From Trichoplax sp. H2 (Eukaryota; Placozoa; Uniplacotomia; Trichoplacea), in the NCBI GenBank assembly GCA_003344405.1, contig NOWV01000084.1, positions 62,001 to 126,000 of the forward strand: DNA of 64,000 bases. Reading direction: 5' to 3'. The translations under genes and the position numbers were made by a program. Under the pieces are notes generated by a model. The model worked only from the letters and a program-made list of their open reading frames with translations, was not told the origin of the DNA and did not search any database. Below, in pieces: positions 14,101 through 26,000 of this stretch (its first letter is position 1; every line of letters begins with the position of its first letter).

Positions 14101-14430
14101 AAAACTTCACTTTACCAAGTTGCTGATGTTGTGTACTGCTTGCATAGAGACAAGATTCGTGGATAGCGTTAATTTGTGTGCTTTATTACTTTGGTGCGCT
14201 CCTGGAAAGCATTCTATAATTACCCAGATATTAACTGATAGCCCATCTGAGTACTATGCAGGACCTATTCTCAATCTACCGTAAAATACTTTATTCAAAA
14301 GGACTAACGGAGAGTTTGGGCGCCTTGCAATAATAACCGACTACAATTCATAAAGAAGCCTTGCTGTACAGTGTACATTAGATACCCGCATCGTTTCTCT
14401 TCAGAGCGAGCTCGACGACCAGTATTATAT
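11107..14430. other. intergenic, no gene seen
   Basis: AT-rich sequence downstream of the phosphodiesterase stop. The longest frame (13148-13552, +) has low-complexity, compositionally random residues and no splice partners, so I do not call it. No RNA gene was recognised. Confidence 0.55.
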
Positions 14431-14439
14431 AATTATTAA

Positions 14440-15610
14440 TGAGCTTTGACACAGCTTCATCATTATCATCATTATGCTCGTTAACATTGCCTATGGATTA
14501 TTTACAGTCTTGCACTGTCTATATTTAAGAATACTATCGGTAAGCACTTGATTTACTGACTGCTGTAGTATAACTGCATCAGAATCACCATTGTGCTCGT
14601 TAACTTCGCCTATGGATTATTTACAGTCTTGCACTGTCTTGTAAAAGTCTATATTGAAGACACCCTTGGTAATCAATTAATCGATGACTACTGCAGCGCT
14701 ACAACATCAACAACTGCAAAGAATTTTACATAACTACATCAATATTCTGCTCGTTAATATTGTCCATAAAGTGTTTACAGTCTTGCAGTGTATTGTAAGT
14801 TACAACTTGTATTTATCTATAATTAAGACATTATTGATTAATGCTTGTTTGACTTTTGTGGCAAAACAGCATCCACATCACCATTGCGCTCCTTAACTAT
14901 GGATTATTTACCGTCTCGTACTATTTTGTCACTGTCCATTTCCAAGACACTATTTGTGAACACTTGAATTACTTGAGTGACTAACTACTGCAGCACAACT
15001 ACATCTATATTACCATCGAGCTCATTAACATCGCCTATGGAATGTTTACATTCTTGCTCTATCTTGTAACTGTCCATATTTAAGACACCGTTGGTAAGCC
15101 CTTGATTGACTGAATACAACACCATAATAGCCTCAGCAAGTGTACAAAATCATGAACAACTGCATTAAAATGCACTCACTAACAGCCAACAAACTGTTCA
15201 CAGTCTTGCACTATGTTGTAATAGTCCAATATTCAAATCATCGTTGGTAAACACTTGATGGACTGACTTCTACAGCGTAATACTTTCAACATGTTTACAA
15301 AATCATTCAGCAACTGCATCAATATTGTGCTCGTTAACATCGCCAATTAACTGTTTACAGTCTTGTATAGTGTTATAGCTGTCCAATATTCAAAACATCG
15401 TTGGTAAATACTTGATTGACTAACTACTGTACCATAATAGCCTCAATAAATGTGTAAAATCATCACACCACTTCATCAATATTATATTCGTTATAAACAT
15501 CGCCAATGGGCTATTTACGGTCTTGCACTGTGTTGTAACTGCCTATATTCAAGTCACCGTTAGTTAACACTGGATTGACTAACTATTGCAGCATAACAAC
15601 CTCCATAACA
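14440..15610. repeat. degenerate ~120-160 bp tandem repeat, ~8 units
   Basis: Units share TGCTCGTTAACATCGCC, ATGGATTATTTACAGTCTTG, CACTGT-TTGTAACTGTCC, ATATTCAAGACACCGTTGGT and ACTTGATTGACTGACTACTG. The TTTACAG landmark falls near 14501, 14620, 14774, 14907, 15045, 15197, 15354 and 15514. Divergence is far higher than in the 129-bp array, so this is an older array. It ends about 290 bp before the RPGR-type start codon. Confidence 0.85.
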
Positions 15611-15709
15611 GTATCAAATGATCGTTCTTTCCATATCCTATCCGGTCACTATGGAGAGAAAGTGGCCAAAAGACAACAACGCTCAAGCTAGTATTTTTTT
15701 GATTCTTTC

Positions 15710-15722
15710 GTTTCCTAGCAAC
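15710..15722 (+). promoter_or_regulatory. RFX X-box-like motif upstream of the RPGR-type gene
   Basis: GTTTCCTAGCAAC is an imperfect inverted repeat. The right half AGCAAC matches the RFX half-site RGYAAC exactly, and the left half GTTTCC differs from GTTRCY at one base, with a 1-bp spacer. It sits 176 bp upstream of the ATG. RFX factors with X-boxes of this kind drive ciliary genes in animals, and RPGR is a ciliary protein; binding here is inferred. Confidence 0.6.
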
Positions 15723-15897
15723 CGCTAACAACAACGGAGAACGAAATACGCAAACGCATCAAAATTCTTCAAGTCCTTTAGCCAGATCAAAATATTCCTC
15801 TATAGCATAGATACTATAGAGTGAAAATCGTTATTAAACTACTTCCAAGTAAAGAAAACTAATATAATATTAAAAGCAGCAACAAGAGATTGAAATC

Positions 15898-18800
15898 ATG
15901 GAAGTCGACGATAACGATATCCCAGGTAATGAACAATAATAATACGAATAATCGGATCAAATCCAACCCAACCCGTCCAACAGGCAAAATGGTATCTTAA
16001 AAGACACCATCATTTTCTCTATATACAATCGAGATGATTATACTACTCTTACTTTTATCCGATAGGAGAATTACTTATTAAATAGACACGTAGACAACGT
16101 ATGCAAATGTTACTATGGGCAGTTACTAGGTTAACAAATTGTTCAGTTATAGCTCAACTCTTAGCTAGAGAAGAATCAGTGTTACCAACCGCTTGTTTAA
16201 TTTATTACTATTCTAAGATGGCAACGATCGCATCTTTGAAAGCAATCAATACTGTCTTCCATATTCAAAGTTACATTTGATTTAATATACTATGCCTACT
16301 CTTCTTTCTTGCTTATTTCGCTTCTTCTCCTTGTTGAATGATGACTAGAAACTGGAGCGGTTTTTACTTTTGGTAAGAGTCGATTTGGTGATAACCGAAC
16401 CAATAAATTTTGGATCCGTAGCGATAAAGTAACCGATATTGCTTGTGGTGACGAACACACGGTAGTAGTTACAGGTATGTTAGCCCAACCTATTTGAAAT
16501 CGATAAACACACTATTTGCTAAATAGGCATGCAATATCCGTATTTAGAATCGGCGATGAACGATAATCAATCATGGCCATTTGAATTGCAGTCTTTAAAA
16601 ATTACAACTATCTTTGATTTTCGTCTTCATCCTATCTATACCAATCTTGACTAATTGATTAAAATAGTGAGAGGATGACGAATAGTCATACCAAAATTTG
16701 GGGATAATACCACTCATTTACTTTTATGAGAGCAAAGATAGCGTTGTAACATTTTGAGGTGTAAATGAAATAACTTGTTCATATTGTTCAATAGAAAATG
16801 GACGACTTTTCACATTCGGTAATAATGAATGGGGACAACTAGGAATTGGTAGTAATAAAACTAGAAATAAACCAACCACTGTCAAAGGTGTGCTCAAAAA
16901 ATGAATATAATATTCATAAGGATTAACAGCAATAGTAAATGTGATCCATTAGCAAATGTTATCGATTATTTAAGTATTATCTTAGTGATACCATCATGAC
17001 AGCGTTAATGCACTACACTAGAATAGGTTATGAAATTGAACATATACTAAAAATGAGTAATGGCCAGTATTTAATTTATTTTGATACTTGTAAAATAGCT
17101 TTGAAACCAGAAAAAATAACTCATGTGGCCGCAGGAAGATTCCATACGTTAGCTCTTACAGGTAATGAGGTTGAACAATCTCTTATTTTTAATTGGACTC
17201 TAAATTATTACCCATATTCCACATCATCATCAATAATATACTATTATAACAATTTGATAGAAGGATGATTAAGATTGTAATGCCTATGTCAGTATTAATG
17301 TAGACGAAAAATCATAACCGACTTAGAGATTGAAAACATTTTCTTTATTAATTTGTAATGACAATTATTATAATAAACTTATCATTCGTCACTTTAAATT
17401 TAAACCTATTGTTTTCTCGATTATAACGAGCAAGCAAACTAACAATACTTTCGAATAGCTTATATGCTAATCTTTGTCTTTTGACCAGATTCCAATAAAT
17501 TATATAGCTTTGGTCAAGGTAGTGAAGGTGCATTAGGACATGGCGATGAAACGGTAAATAACTTACTGATCTCTTGATCTGTAATTGATAAACTAATTGA
17601 AGTATACGTAATCTATCTATTTCGATGGGCTATTCTGTAGCACAGAATGAATTGTATCGCTTCAAGTTTTAAGTATATTAGCATCATCCTTAAATGCTCT
17701 AAATATGCACAAATATGTAAACATGAGCAAATTAATAGACTATTGTCCATGTTTTTTCTTAACCTTCACACTTATATATATATATATATCCATTTAATTG
17801 GTCATCATTTAATGATACTGTATCTATAGGATCTTAATATGCCAACATCAATTGAAAGTTTAGAAGATAAAGACGTAAACATCATTGCTTGCGGCGGTTA
17901 TCATTCTGCTGCCATAACAAGTAAGTAGCAGCATTTAACATGTACAATCACGATAATATCTCCTTTACTAAGATACTACCAATTCCTATACCTGGAGATG
18001 GTATCTACTTTATTTCAATCCATTTTAAAAATGGCTACAAGTTATTTCATTTCTTTTTCATTGACTTCTAGAAAATGGAGAGCTATATATTTGGGGTAGT
18101 AATAGTGAAGGTCAACTTGGCTTAAAGGTATTCTAACCTCAGCAGCATATATACGTAATATCTGTCTGAAGGATACCGTACACTTCAATCTATCATCATA
18201 CATTTGGTTATCATATTGAGCATTTTTTTTAAACCATAACTTACTTACTTTTAATGTCTACAGAATGATACAATATCATATCCGACAATGCTGGATCTGG
18301 GTAAATCGGTGATTTCAGTCGCTTGTGGTTATTATCATACAGCCGTAGTGACAGGTTTGTTTCTAGCAAGACATATCGTACTTTTTTCGTCCATTTCTGT
18401 TACGTTGGTAGCATGTATTATTTAGGTTGTATAATCACTTATATCATACTAAGAATCACATATTGAACAGTTCAATTAATTGAAGTATCCAATTTATATT
18501 AAATACAATACCTACACTCGTTTACAGCTGATGGCAAACTTTATACATTTGGTGAAACAGAAGGTGGTAAATTAGGTTTAGGAGATATAGAAGCGCACAA
18601 AGTAACAAAGCCAAAGGTTGTTAAAGGAATATCCGGTAAAGTTGTTAAAGTTGCTTGTGGTGGAAATCACACTGTCGCTTTAACAGGTATGCTCCACCAT
18701 ATCATTTTGTGATGTTGAAATCATAAGACTCGATTATAATTCAATTCTATCAAGATTATGACGTCCTTGAAGGCTGATAATTATTAAAATTTCCTATTTA

Positions 18801-21800
18801 ATTGATGATTATTATATAGCTTCTGGCCAAGTTTATACATTTGGATCAGGACAAAATGGCCAATTAGGGCTAGGCTCAAAAATAATGGATTCTAACATTC
18901 CAAAATTAGTTGAAGCATTATCTAAACGTAAAATTAAACATATAGCTTGTGGTGAAAGTCATACAGCTGTTGTATCAGGTCTGCATCAAACTGCACCATA
19001 GCATCGTTGATTTTTAGTAACTTAAAATTTCAACATCCAGTAAGCTAGTACGTGGAAGATAATCTAATGCTTTCACAAAATTGGACTCTTAATATTAGAT
19101 AAAGGAGAATTATTTACTTTTGGCGATGGCCGTCACGGGAAATTGGGACAAGGAGACGAAAGCTTTTCTAATTTATTCAAGCCTGTTAAAGTCCAACGTT
19201 TAAAGGAATTTATCGTCCTTCATGTACGTAATATAGTAATATGTCGAACTTCAAACCGTATCTACTTTGTTCTGTACCGGTACCTAAAACAGAATATCTT
19301 AAAAGTAGACAAGTAAACAATTCTTTAAATTATATCACCATATTTTCTGTTCAATGCCGAAATGATCATCTATCCTTACCGGTAGCTTTCAATGACACCT
19401 AGTAACTTCTTTTATGCCCTTTTCTGATTTAGATCGCTTGTGGTGGATGCCATACTATTGTTGCATGCAATAAAATCGATAAATTAGCTAACGGCGATGA
19501 CGATAATGAATCATCTAGTAATGATGAAGTCGATTTTGGCAAAACTAAGCTCATGTTATCAAGCGATGAATTGAATCGAACTGATGATATCCCTTTATCA
19601 GCCAGAGATCGTCATCGAAAGAAAGATAATTCGGTAAGAACATTTACCTAATAAAACCGCATTAAAAATACGCTATAAATAATAATGATGCTATAATGCT
19701 AAACTTTCGCATATAGCATCATTATTATTTGAGAAACTATAGAGTTATAAGGCATATGTCTTAGTAAATATCCCTAGTATGACAGTGTATTATTACTGGT
19801 ATTTTACAATATAGTATGATAGGTAAATACTACGTAAGTGAGATGGGAATTATACGAGTTTTACCAAGTTACAACCAAGTGATGGAACTATGAAAAATAT
19901 ATTTATAAATTGAATTATAATAGTTAATCGCCTTTGCTGCATGCATATAAAGTGCGAACAAAAATAGTAAATAAATATTTAATTATCAACGTAATTTAGA
20001 GTCCAAAATAAATACTGTACTACTGTACTGAAATAAATTAATAATCCTTGACACCTAATTTTGAATAAATGATTTACTTTATCCTTATGGGGAAAATTAT
20101 AAACTATCTTTATACTTATACATTAGCGGCGGATTACTAATTAGTATCGGATAGAATTAGGCCATATTAATGACAATTGCGATCCAAACGAACATTTTCT
20201 GTCTGAATCTGATTTATTGAATAGAACAGGATATAGTATATCGTTTTATTGTACAAAATTTGTGTTAAATTTAATAATTAAACTCTATCATCCTATTCGT
20301 AGCCACTAAATAAAACTCTACCACAAATTGGAAAGCGACAATTAGCACCGTTGAGAGGCAAAGGACTACAAAATGAGGGTAAGAAAATTATATTTTATTC
20401 GATAATTGTGCCAGTTACAATATTCATTGTTATAAAACCATTGTTATATATAGAAGACGGATTATTTAGTGCACAAAAACGATTAGGAAAATTAAAACTG
20501 CAAGACAGTGATAGCGAAGAAGATGACTATCGCAACAAAAAGGCTTCGAAGAAGCACATTAGCAAAAGCAGGAAGGATGAAGACAATGAAAGTGAAGATG
20601 AAGAAGAAAGTAGATTTAGCCGCAAAAAAGATAAGAAAATGCTTGCTAGTAAAGACTTCAAGAGAAGTAAGCAGCTGCGAAAAGAAGAATCATCAGATGA
20701 AGAGGAAGAAGAGGATCAGTCTGAAGATGAACGATCTAATAGAAAAAGAATACAATCTAAGAAAGTAAATAAAAGAGCGAGCAGTGATGATGATGATGAT
20801 GACGATGATGACGATGATGATGACGACGAGGATGATGACAACAAGCCAAAATCTAAAAAAGAACTGGAAAAGCGTAAAAACCGTAAAGACGACGATGATG
20901 ACGATGATGACGATGATGACGATGATGATGACGACGAGGATGATGACGACGAGGATGATGACAACAAGCCAAAATCTAAGTTAAAATCTAAAAAAGAACT
21001 GGAAAAGCGTAAAATCCGTAAAGATGACGATGATGACGATGATGATGACAACGACGATGATGATGACGATGATGATAGCGATGATACATCAAGGAAAAAT
21101 ACAAAGAAAGCAAAAAATGTTAAAGGGAAGCGTAAAGATGAAGATGATGAAGACAATGATGACGAAGAAGATAGCGAAGATGAGGATGAAAAGCCCAAGA
21201 ATAGCAAGAAAGTAGTCAAGAAAAAAGAATTAAGGGATGATTCAGAAGAAGAGTCTGAAAGTGATATTGTGAGTAGTTTTCACAGTAATACTGATATTGA
21301 ATATTGGCCAAAATACGAAAAACTTTAATTCCGCTAAAGTCAATAATCAATGGCAATTAGCAAATTAAAAGCTTTTTAACCTTCTACTGTACAGTATAAT
21401 AGCTAATTCAGTAAAAACTTATTATGTTGTTGCTTTCGTTGTACCTATCTCAGAGGGCAAAGAAAAAGAAACCGGAAAAGAAAGCCAGAGTAATGCCATC
21501 AGACTCTGAAGAAGAAGAATTAACTTCAAATGTAACATATATCACTAAGAATTACTTTAGTAGGATAACTAGATCGTTATATAGGCTAATTTTTATACTA
21601 GATAATTATAATGTTAAATGGCTATACTATACTAATTTGAATTCTACAATACAGAGAAAAAAGAAAAATCGTAAGCAAAGAAGCAGAAGTGATGATGATG
21701 AGGACGAAGACGATTACAAGAAGAGATCTGAGGAAGAAAATGTCAACGCCACTGAAAGTGACTCCGAACCATCGAGAAAAAAAGGTCAAGGAAAGAAAGG

Positions 21801-22320
21801 CAAGAAATCAACCTCTCGAAATTCAGAAGAAGATAGCAAATCTAAAAGGAAAAAGGGTAAGAAAAAGAGGAGGGATACAACAGACGACGATGAGGACGAT
21901 GAAGTGAATAAAAGTCAGCAAAATGAAAATGCTGAACAAGCGCCACCACAACCCGTGCAACCTGCACCCGCACCAGCGAAAAAGGTTTTACATTTTCTTA
22001 CAAATATCTTCACTTTTAGATATCCTCATCTTTGGATGAGGAATGATTCAACTACAGTCTGATTTAGGCATTTCAATATCATCTGATTACAGCTTTAGTT
22101 CATGCAACATTGAACCAATACTGATTTTACAACATTTGTACAACAGGGTTTCTTTAGCTTCCTTAAACGTCGTAATGCAGCGGATGCACATAAAACTACC
22201 GCTCCAATTACAGCTAAGGAAACAGAGGATCATTCTACTGAAGCCCAAGCGCAACCATCAGCCGAAGCAATGCCTCAACAACCAACACAGGCTAAATCTG
22301 GTGTATGCACTTTATTATAG
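15898..22320 (+). CDS. RPGR-like: RPGR-type RCC1-propeller protein with acidic Asp/Lys-rich region and C-terminal CaaX box
   Basis: About 17 exons and ~920 residues. In animals RPGR sits at the ciliary transition zone and binds PDE-delta/ARL3, RPGRIP1 and whirlin; family knowledge. Residues ~10-420 form seven RCC1 repeats (VFTFGKSRFGDN, ACGDEHTVVVTG, LFTFGNNEWGQLG, YIWGSNSEGQLGLK, LFTFGDGRHGKLG, ACGGCHTIVACN), closest to RPGR. The ATG at 15898 opens a 28-nt exon. Exon 14 (20454-21268, 271 codons) is extremely Asp/Glu/Lys/Ser-rich, like mammalian ORF15 but Asp rather than Glu-Gly. Exons at 21454-21531, 21655-21984 and 22147-22320 continue in phase 0 with Lys/Arg/Asp stretches. The protein ends GVCTLL, a CaaX box (Leu favours geranylgeranyl), matching the CTIL end of the mammalian constitutive isoform. 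The 75-nt intron 20379-20453 is stop-free and in frame. The neighbouring gene is convergent. Confidence 0.88.
20784..21084 (+). repeat. in-frame GAT/GAC coding minisatellite
   Basis: Poly-Asp blocks built from GATGAC repeats alternate with a Lys-rich spacer (NKPKSKKELEKRK). ACAAGCCAAAATCTAA begins at 20841 and again at 20964, a 123-bp (41-codon) step, so the duplication kept the frame. The second copy has a small in-frame insertion (SKLKSK). Length variation between alleles is likely. Confidence 0.85.
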
Positions 22321-23052
22321 ATTACACTAATAGAAATTTGTAGATACTGCCGGACATAACAAAGAATTTTGTGGTAAATTAACTATTTATCAACTATTAC
22401 TTTTTCTTAAATCGATTCTCATTCAGAAGATAGAGTAAATAATAAGAATCAAAAAAATTGGCATGTACAGTATAATCATCAGCTGTTACAAGGATATAAT
22501 TTGTGTAAAATCATATAAGTTTTTTCATTAAAAGCGTTAAAAAATACAAACAGGGCGAAAAATTTTGCTACACTAAATAAAAATTCTCTCCAAATAAAAT
22601 AAAGCTGAAGTCTTACTATTATCCTAAAGCTTTAATATTATTGCATATGCTTTTCTATTTGAATTAATTTCCTAGTAAGCATTTGATTGACGTTCCATTA
22701 TCGATTACATAGAATACTATTAAAGTTCATAATCGATAGTTCATTATTGAAGCATCCTAGCTATTATGATTATTTCAGCAAAGTAAAATTTTTTAGCCTT
22801 AAAATTTCAAATCTTACGACTAAGCAAAGCGTCTCAACACACTTTCTTTTATAAAATGTAACAAACAACTATCGTGAAAGCTGAGACATAATTATCAATT
22901 TTGTACATGAAAGAATTGGAAATACCGCTAAAAACGACGGAGTTAAAATGCGTCACAAAAATGAAAAAAGTCTAATATTATAATATAAATTAATTCCATA
23001 TTACGGTAGTATGGATATAAACTTTAGAATCGTTATAACAATAGGTATACTT
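22321..23052. other. 732-bp intergenic gap between convergent genes
   Basis: Shared 3' flank of the RPGR-type (+) and JIP-type (-) genes. AATAAA-like words, for example in AAATAAAATAAAGC near 22595, could serve as poly(A) signals. Nothing else recognised. Confidence 0.5.
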
Positions 23053-26000
23053 TTAAATCTGCCACATCAATAAATGATTACGATCACTTGAAGCACTGGC
23101 AGACTTCCTAATAAGTAATGTAGGAGTCCTATTCTTGGCATTGGATTTTGATAATTCCGCTGCACTTAATCGAAAATCTATATAGCCTTCACCTCCTGTA
23201 ACAACTAAAGCCTTCGTATCTTCTTCGGTAATTCTTTTTGCCTTTGCAATAGCTCCTGATTTTGTCGAGTCATCGTTAGTAGTATGCAAAATAGAAGTGG
23301 ATAAAGGTAATATAAACTTGACAGAGTCACGGTGTCCATGAAAAGATAATTGGGCATGAGCCAAGGAACAATATAAAATATTTTCAGCTATAACAAAAAA
23401 GATTCGTATTTTATAACGATTAGTAAATAGTTATTACATCCCTCAATTATATTTATTTACAATCAAACTGTGACTCTAAGATACTATTATACCAGTTGGA
23501 GTGCTAGATCCAATCGGAACGCCTTTCTCGTCATCTGGTGTATTGATATCATTATAATGCGTTGATCGCGGGACTATTAAAATTACCCCACTGCCAGTAC
23601 CAACCCACAGCCTATCACTAGTAGCAAGGATTGAAGTAATCCGAACTATATTGAAGTTGCGATTACTGGAGCCTGTAATAATTAAATAACAGTTATTAAC
23701 ATAAAGTTGTGTTAAAATTATTAAAATTAATACGCGGCTATAACTTCACTTATGTAAATATATATTCAACACACCAAGCATTTGCGTTACAAAGGGCTCA
23801 ATATTAATTTCCTGCAGGCATTCATGAGTTCGCGAATGATATAACCGCAATTTGCTATCAAGTCTAATTGAAAGCCAGACACCATCTCGATAGCATGACA
23901 TTTGACGAACTTGACTTTCTTTCCTTGGATGGACAGTAATTCCAGTCTGCAATACGTATAACTTAGTTGGAGCTATACAGTAATCCTCATTGTACAGTAT
24001 ATTACCGAAATTAAATAAAATTCCTAAAAATTACCAGTAACTGCATATTTCTTGGATCGAAAATGAGAACTTGATTTTGGTAGCCGCACCATAGCGTTTC
24101 ATCAACAATCGTCATACAACGAACGGAATGATTAGATCTAGATATTCGCAATAAGTGATACTCGCCCGTTTCCCAATAACCACCTGCAAGGATTACAGAT
24201 TCACTCAGTTATTTGGCCGTCTACAAATTTAACAATCGATGACATTTGCACTAATCCATACCTCTTCGATTTCGATGAAAAATAGCGAGATTACCATTTG
24301 ACAATGCAATCACCACTCTTCCTCTGATATGTCTACAATAAAAGCAGTACATTATCTATTTTTATTTAAGCATAAGAACTTACTAGATACTTACACCATA
24401 TTCAAGATAGAATCAGGTAATTTAACGGAATGCAGACATTTTTTCCATGAAGCAACTGCAGAGTGGACATAAATGCTTGAAAGAAGAAATGATCAGTTAT
24501 GCTTTTAACCATAATAAATAAAATAATAGAGTGATCTTCGATATCAACTATTTCATAAAACTTACTAGCCAGCCTGATCGCCCATCCATATTGTTGGCAT
24601 AACACTGCATTTTCGGTCAGCTTCTTCATCATTACCAGGTGTTGCATTACCGTTACCACCATCAGTATGAATGGTACGTAATTTTAATTTAGTAGTATCA
24701 AATTCAAAGCCATTAAGTGAAGCACGAGATTGACTGACAGAATCGCCAGACAACGAACTTTGTTCATTCTCACCGCTACTACTCCCTGAAAAATGCAAGA
24801 ATGGATTAAGACAGTAAACAGAAATTATACCACAAACTATTCAACATTGAATGCAACAGATAGCATCCTAACCTTCAGTTAAGTCCATTTGCGAACCTAT
24901 ATCTGCATGATAGTCGTCGGAACTTGACGACGGCACAGAAACAATACCGAATACATGAGAAGCACAAACAGTGAAAGTATCCAACATATCAGATGGAGAA
25001 TTAGCATCAATGATAACAACTTGACTCATGGCATGAGATGCTGCACAAATCCAAGCTAGTGACGAGAGACCACTAGCCTTTACACTGGAGTTTGCAGAAA
25101 AAAAGATTAATGTTGTTAAAACTCTGTAACTGAATTTTTAATCATAAGTTAATCTTCAACTTGGACTTACTGTTGATCGTAGCCAGATAAATTCACCACT
25201 GTACCACACCATACCTATTATAAAAATATTATTTGAGGACGATAAAAAAATAATTTTATATTTTACTGATAATCATAATTATATAACTACTGACAATAAT
25301 CGTATTTACATACCTTCAATCTGCTTTCAGCCACAGTTAACGGATGGCAACAAATAGGTATAGGCACCTTCAAGTTACGCGGAGAATCAGTTTGATCTTT
25401 AGCGAGATCAATATTTTCACTGCTTTTACCAACATACATATGCGCTGGACGACTCCATCCGCATGATAATGATATATCAGCTATGAAATAATTATTATGA
25501 AAGTTATAGACAGTATAACAGACAATAGATACTCTAAGGTAGCAAATTGCAATTACAGAGTATAATTAAACTCTTAAAGTGACTGTTAGATAAAAGACAT
25601 ATACTTACATAATCTCTTCTGCAAACGTAAACTATCTTCAGGAGTGAGTGGTGGGGGTGACGAAGAGTCACCATCGTCGCTACTATATATTACAGAAATT
25701 GAAAAAATGAAATAATAACAGATAGTAATGTTATGAAGAATTGTGATGCATAGAATAAATACTAAGAATTGTTATCTTGGCAAAACTTACCTGCTCAATC
25801 GAACATCTGGTATTTGTAGCTTGTGTGGACGATGATGATGACTACTTTTTCTGGCAGGCAAAACGTGATCTTGCGTTGCTTCAACAATTACCGCAGGTTC
25901 AGGTTTCCGAACAGTTTGACTAGTAGCCTTTTTGGATGTAAATAAGCCACTAAATCTGTAGGAAATTGCCAAAATTTCAAAAACATTTACTTTATTTCCG

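Noticed and set aside
20716-21219. 167-codon minus-strand frame rich in Ser
   Set aside because: It is the antisense of the GAT/GAC repeat (ATC/GTC/TCA read as Ser) and has no independent support.
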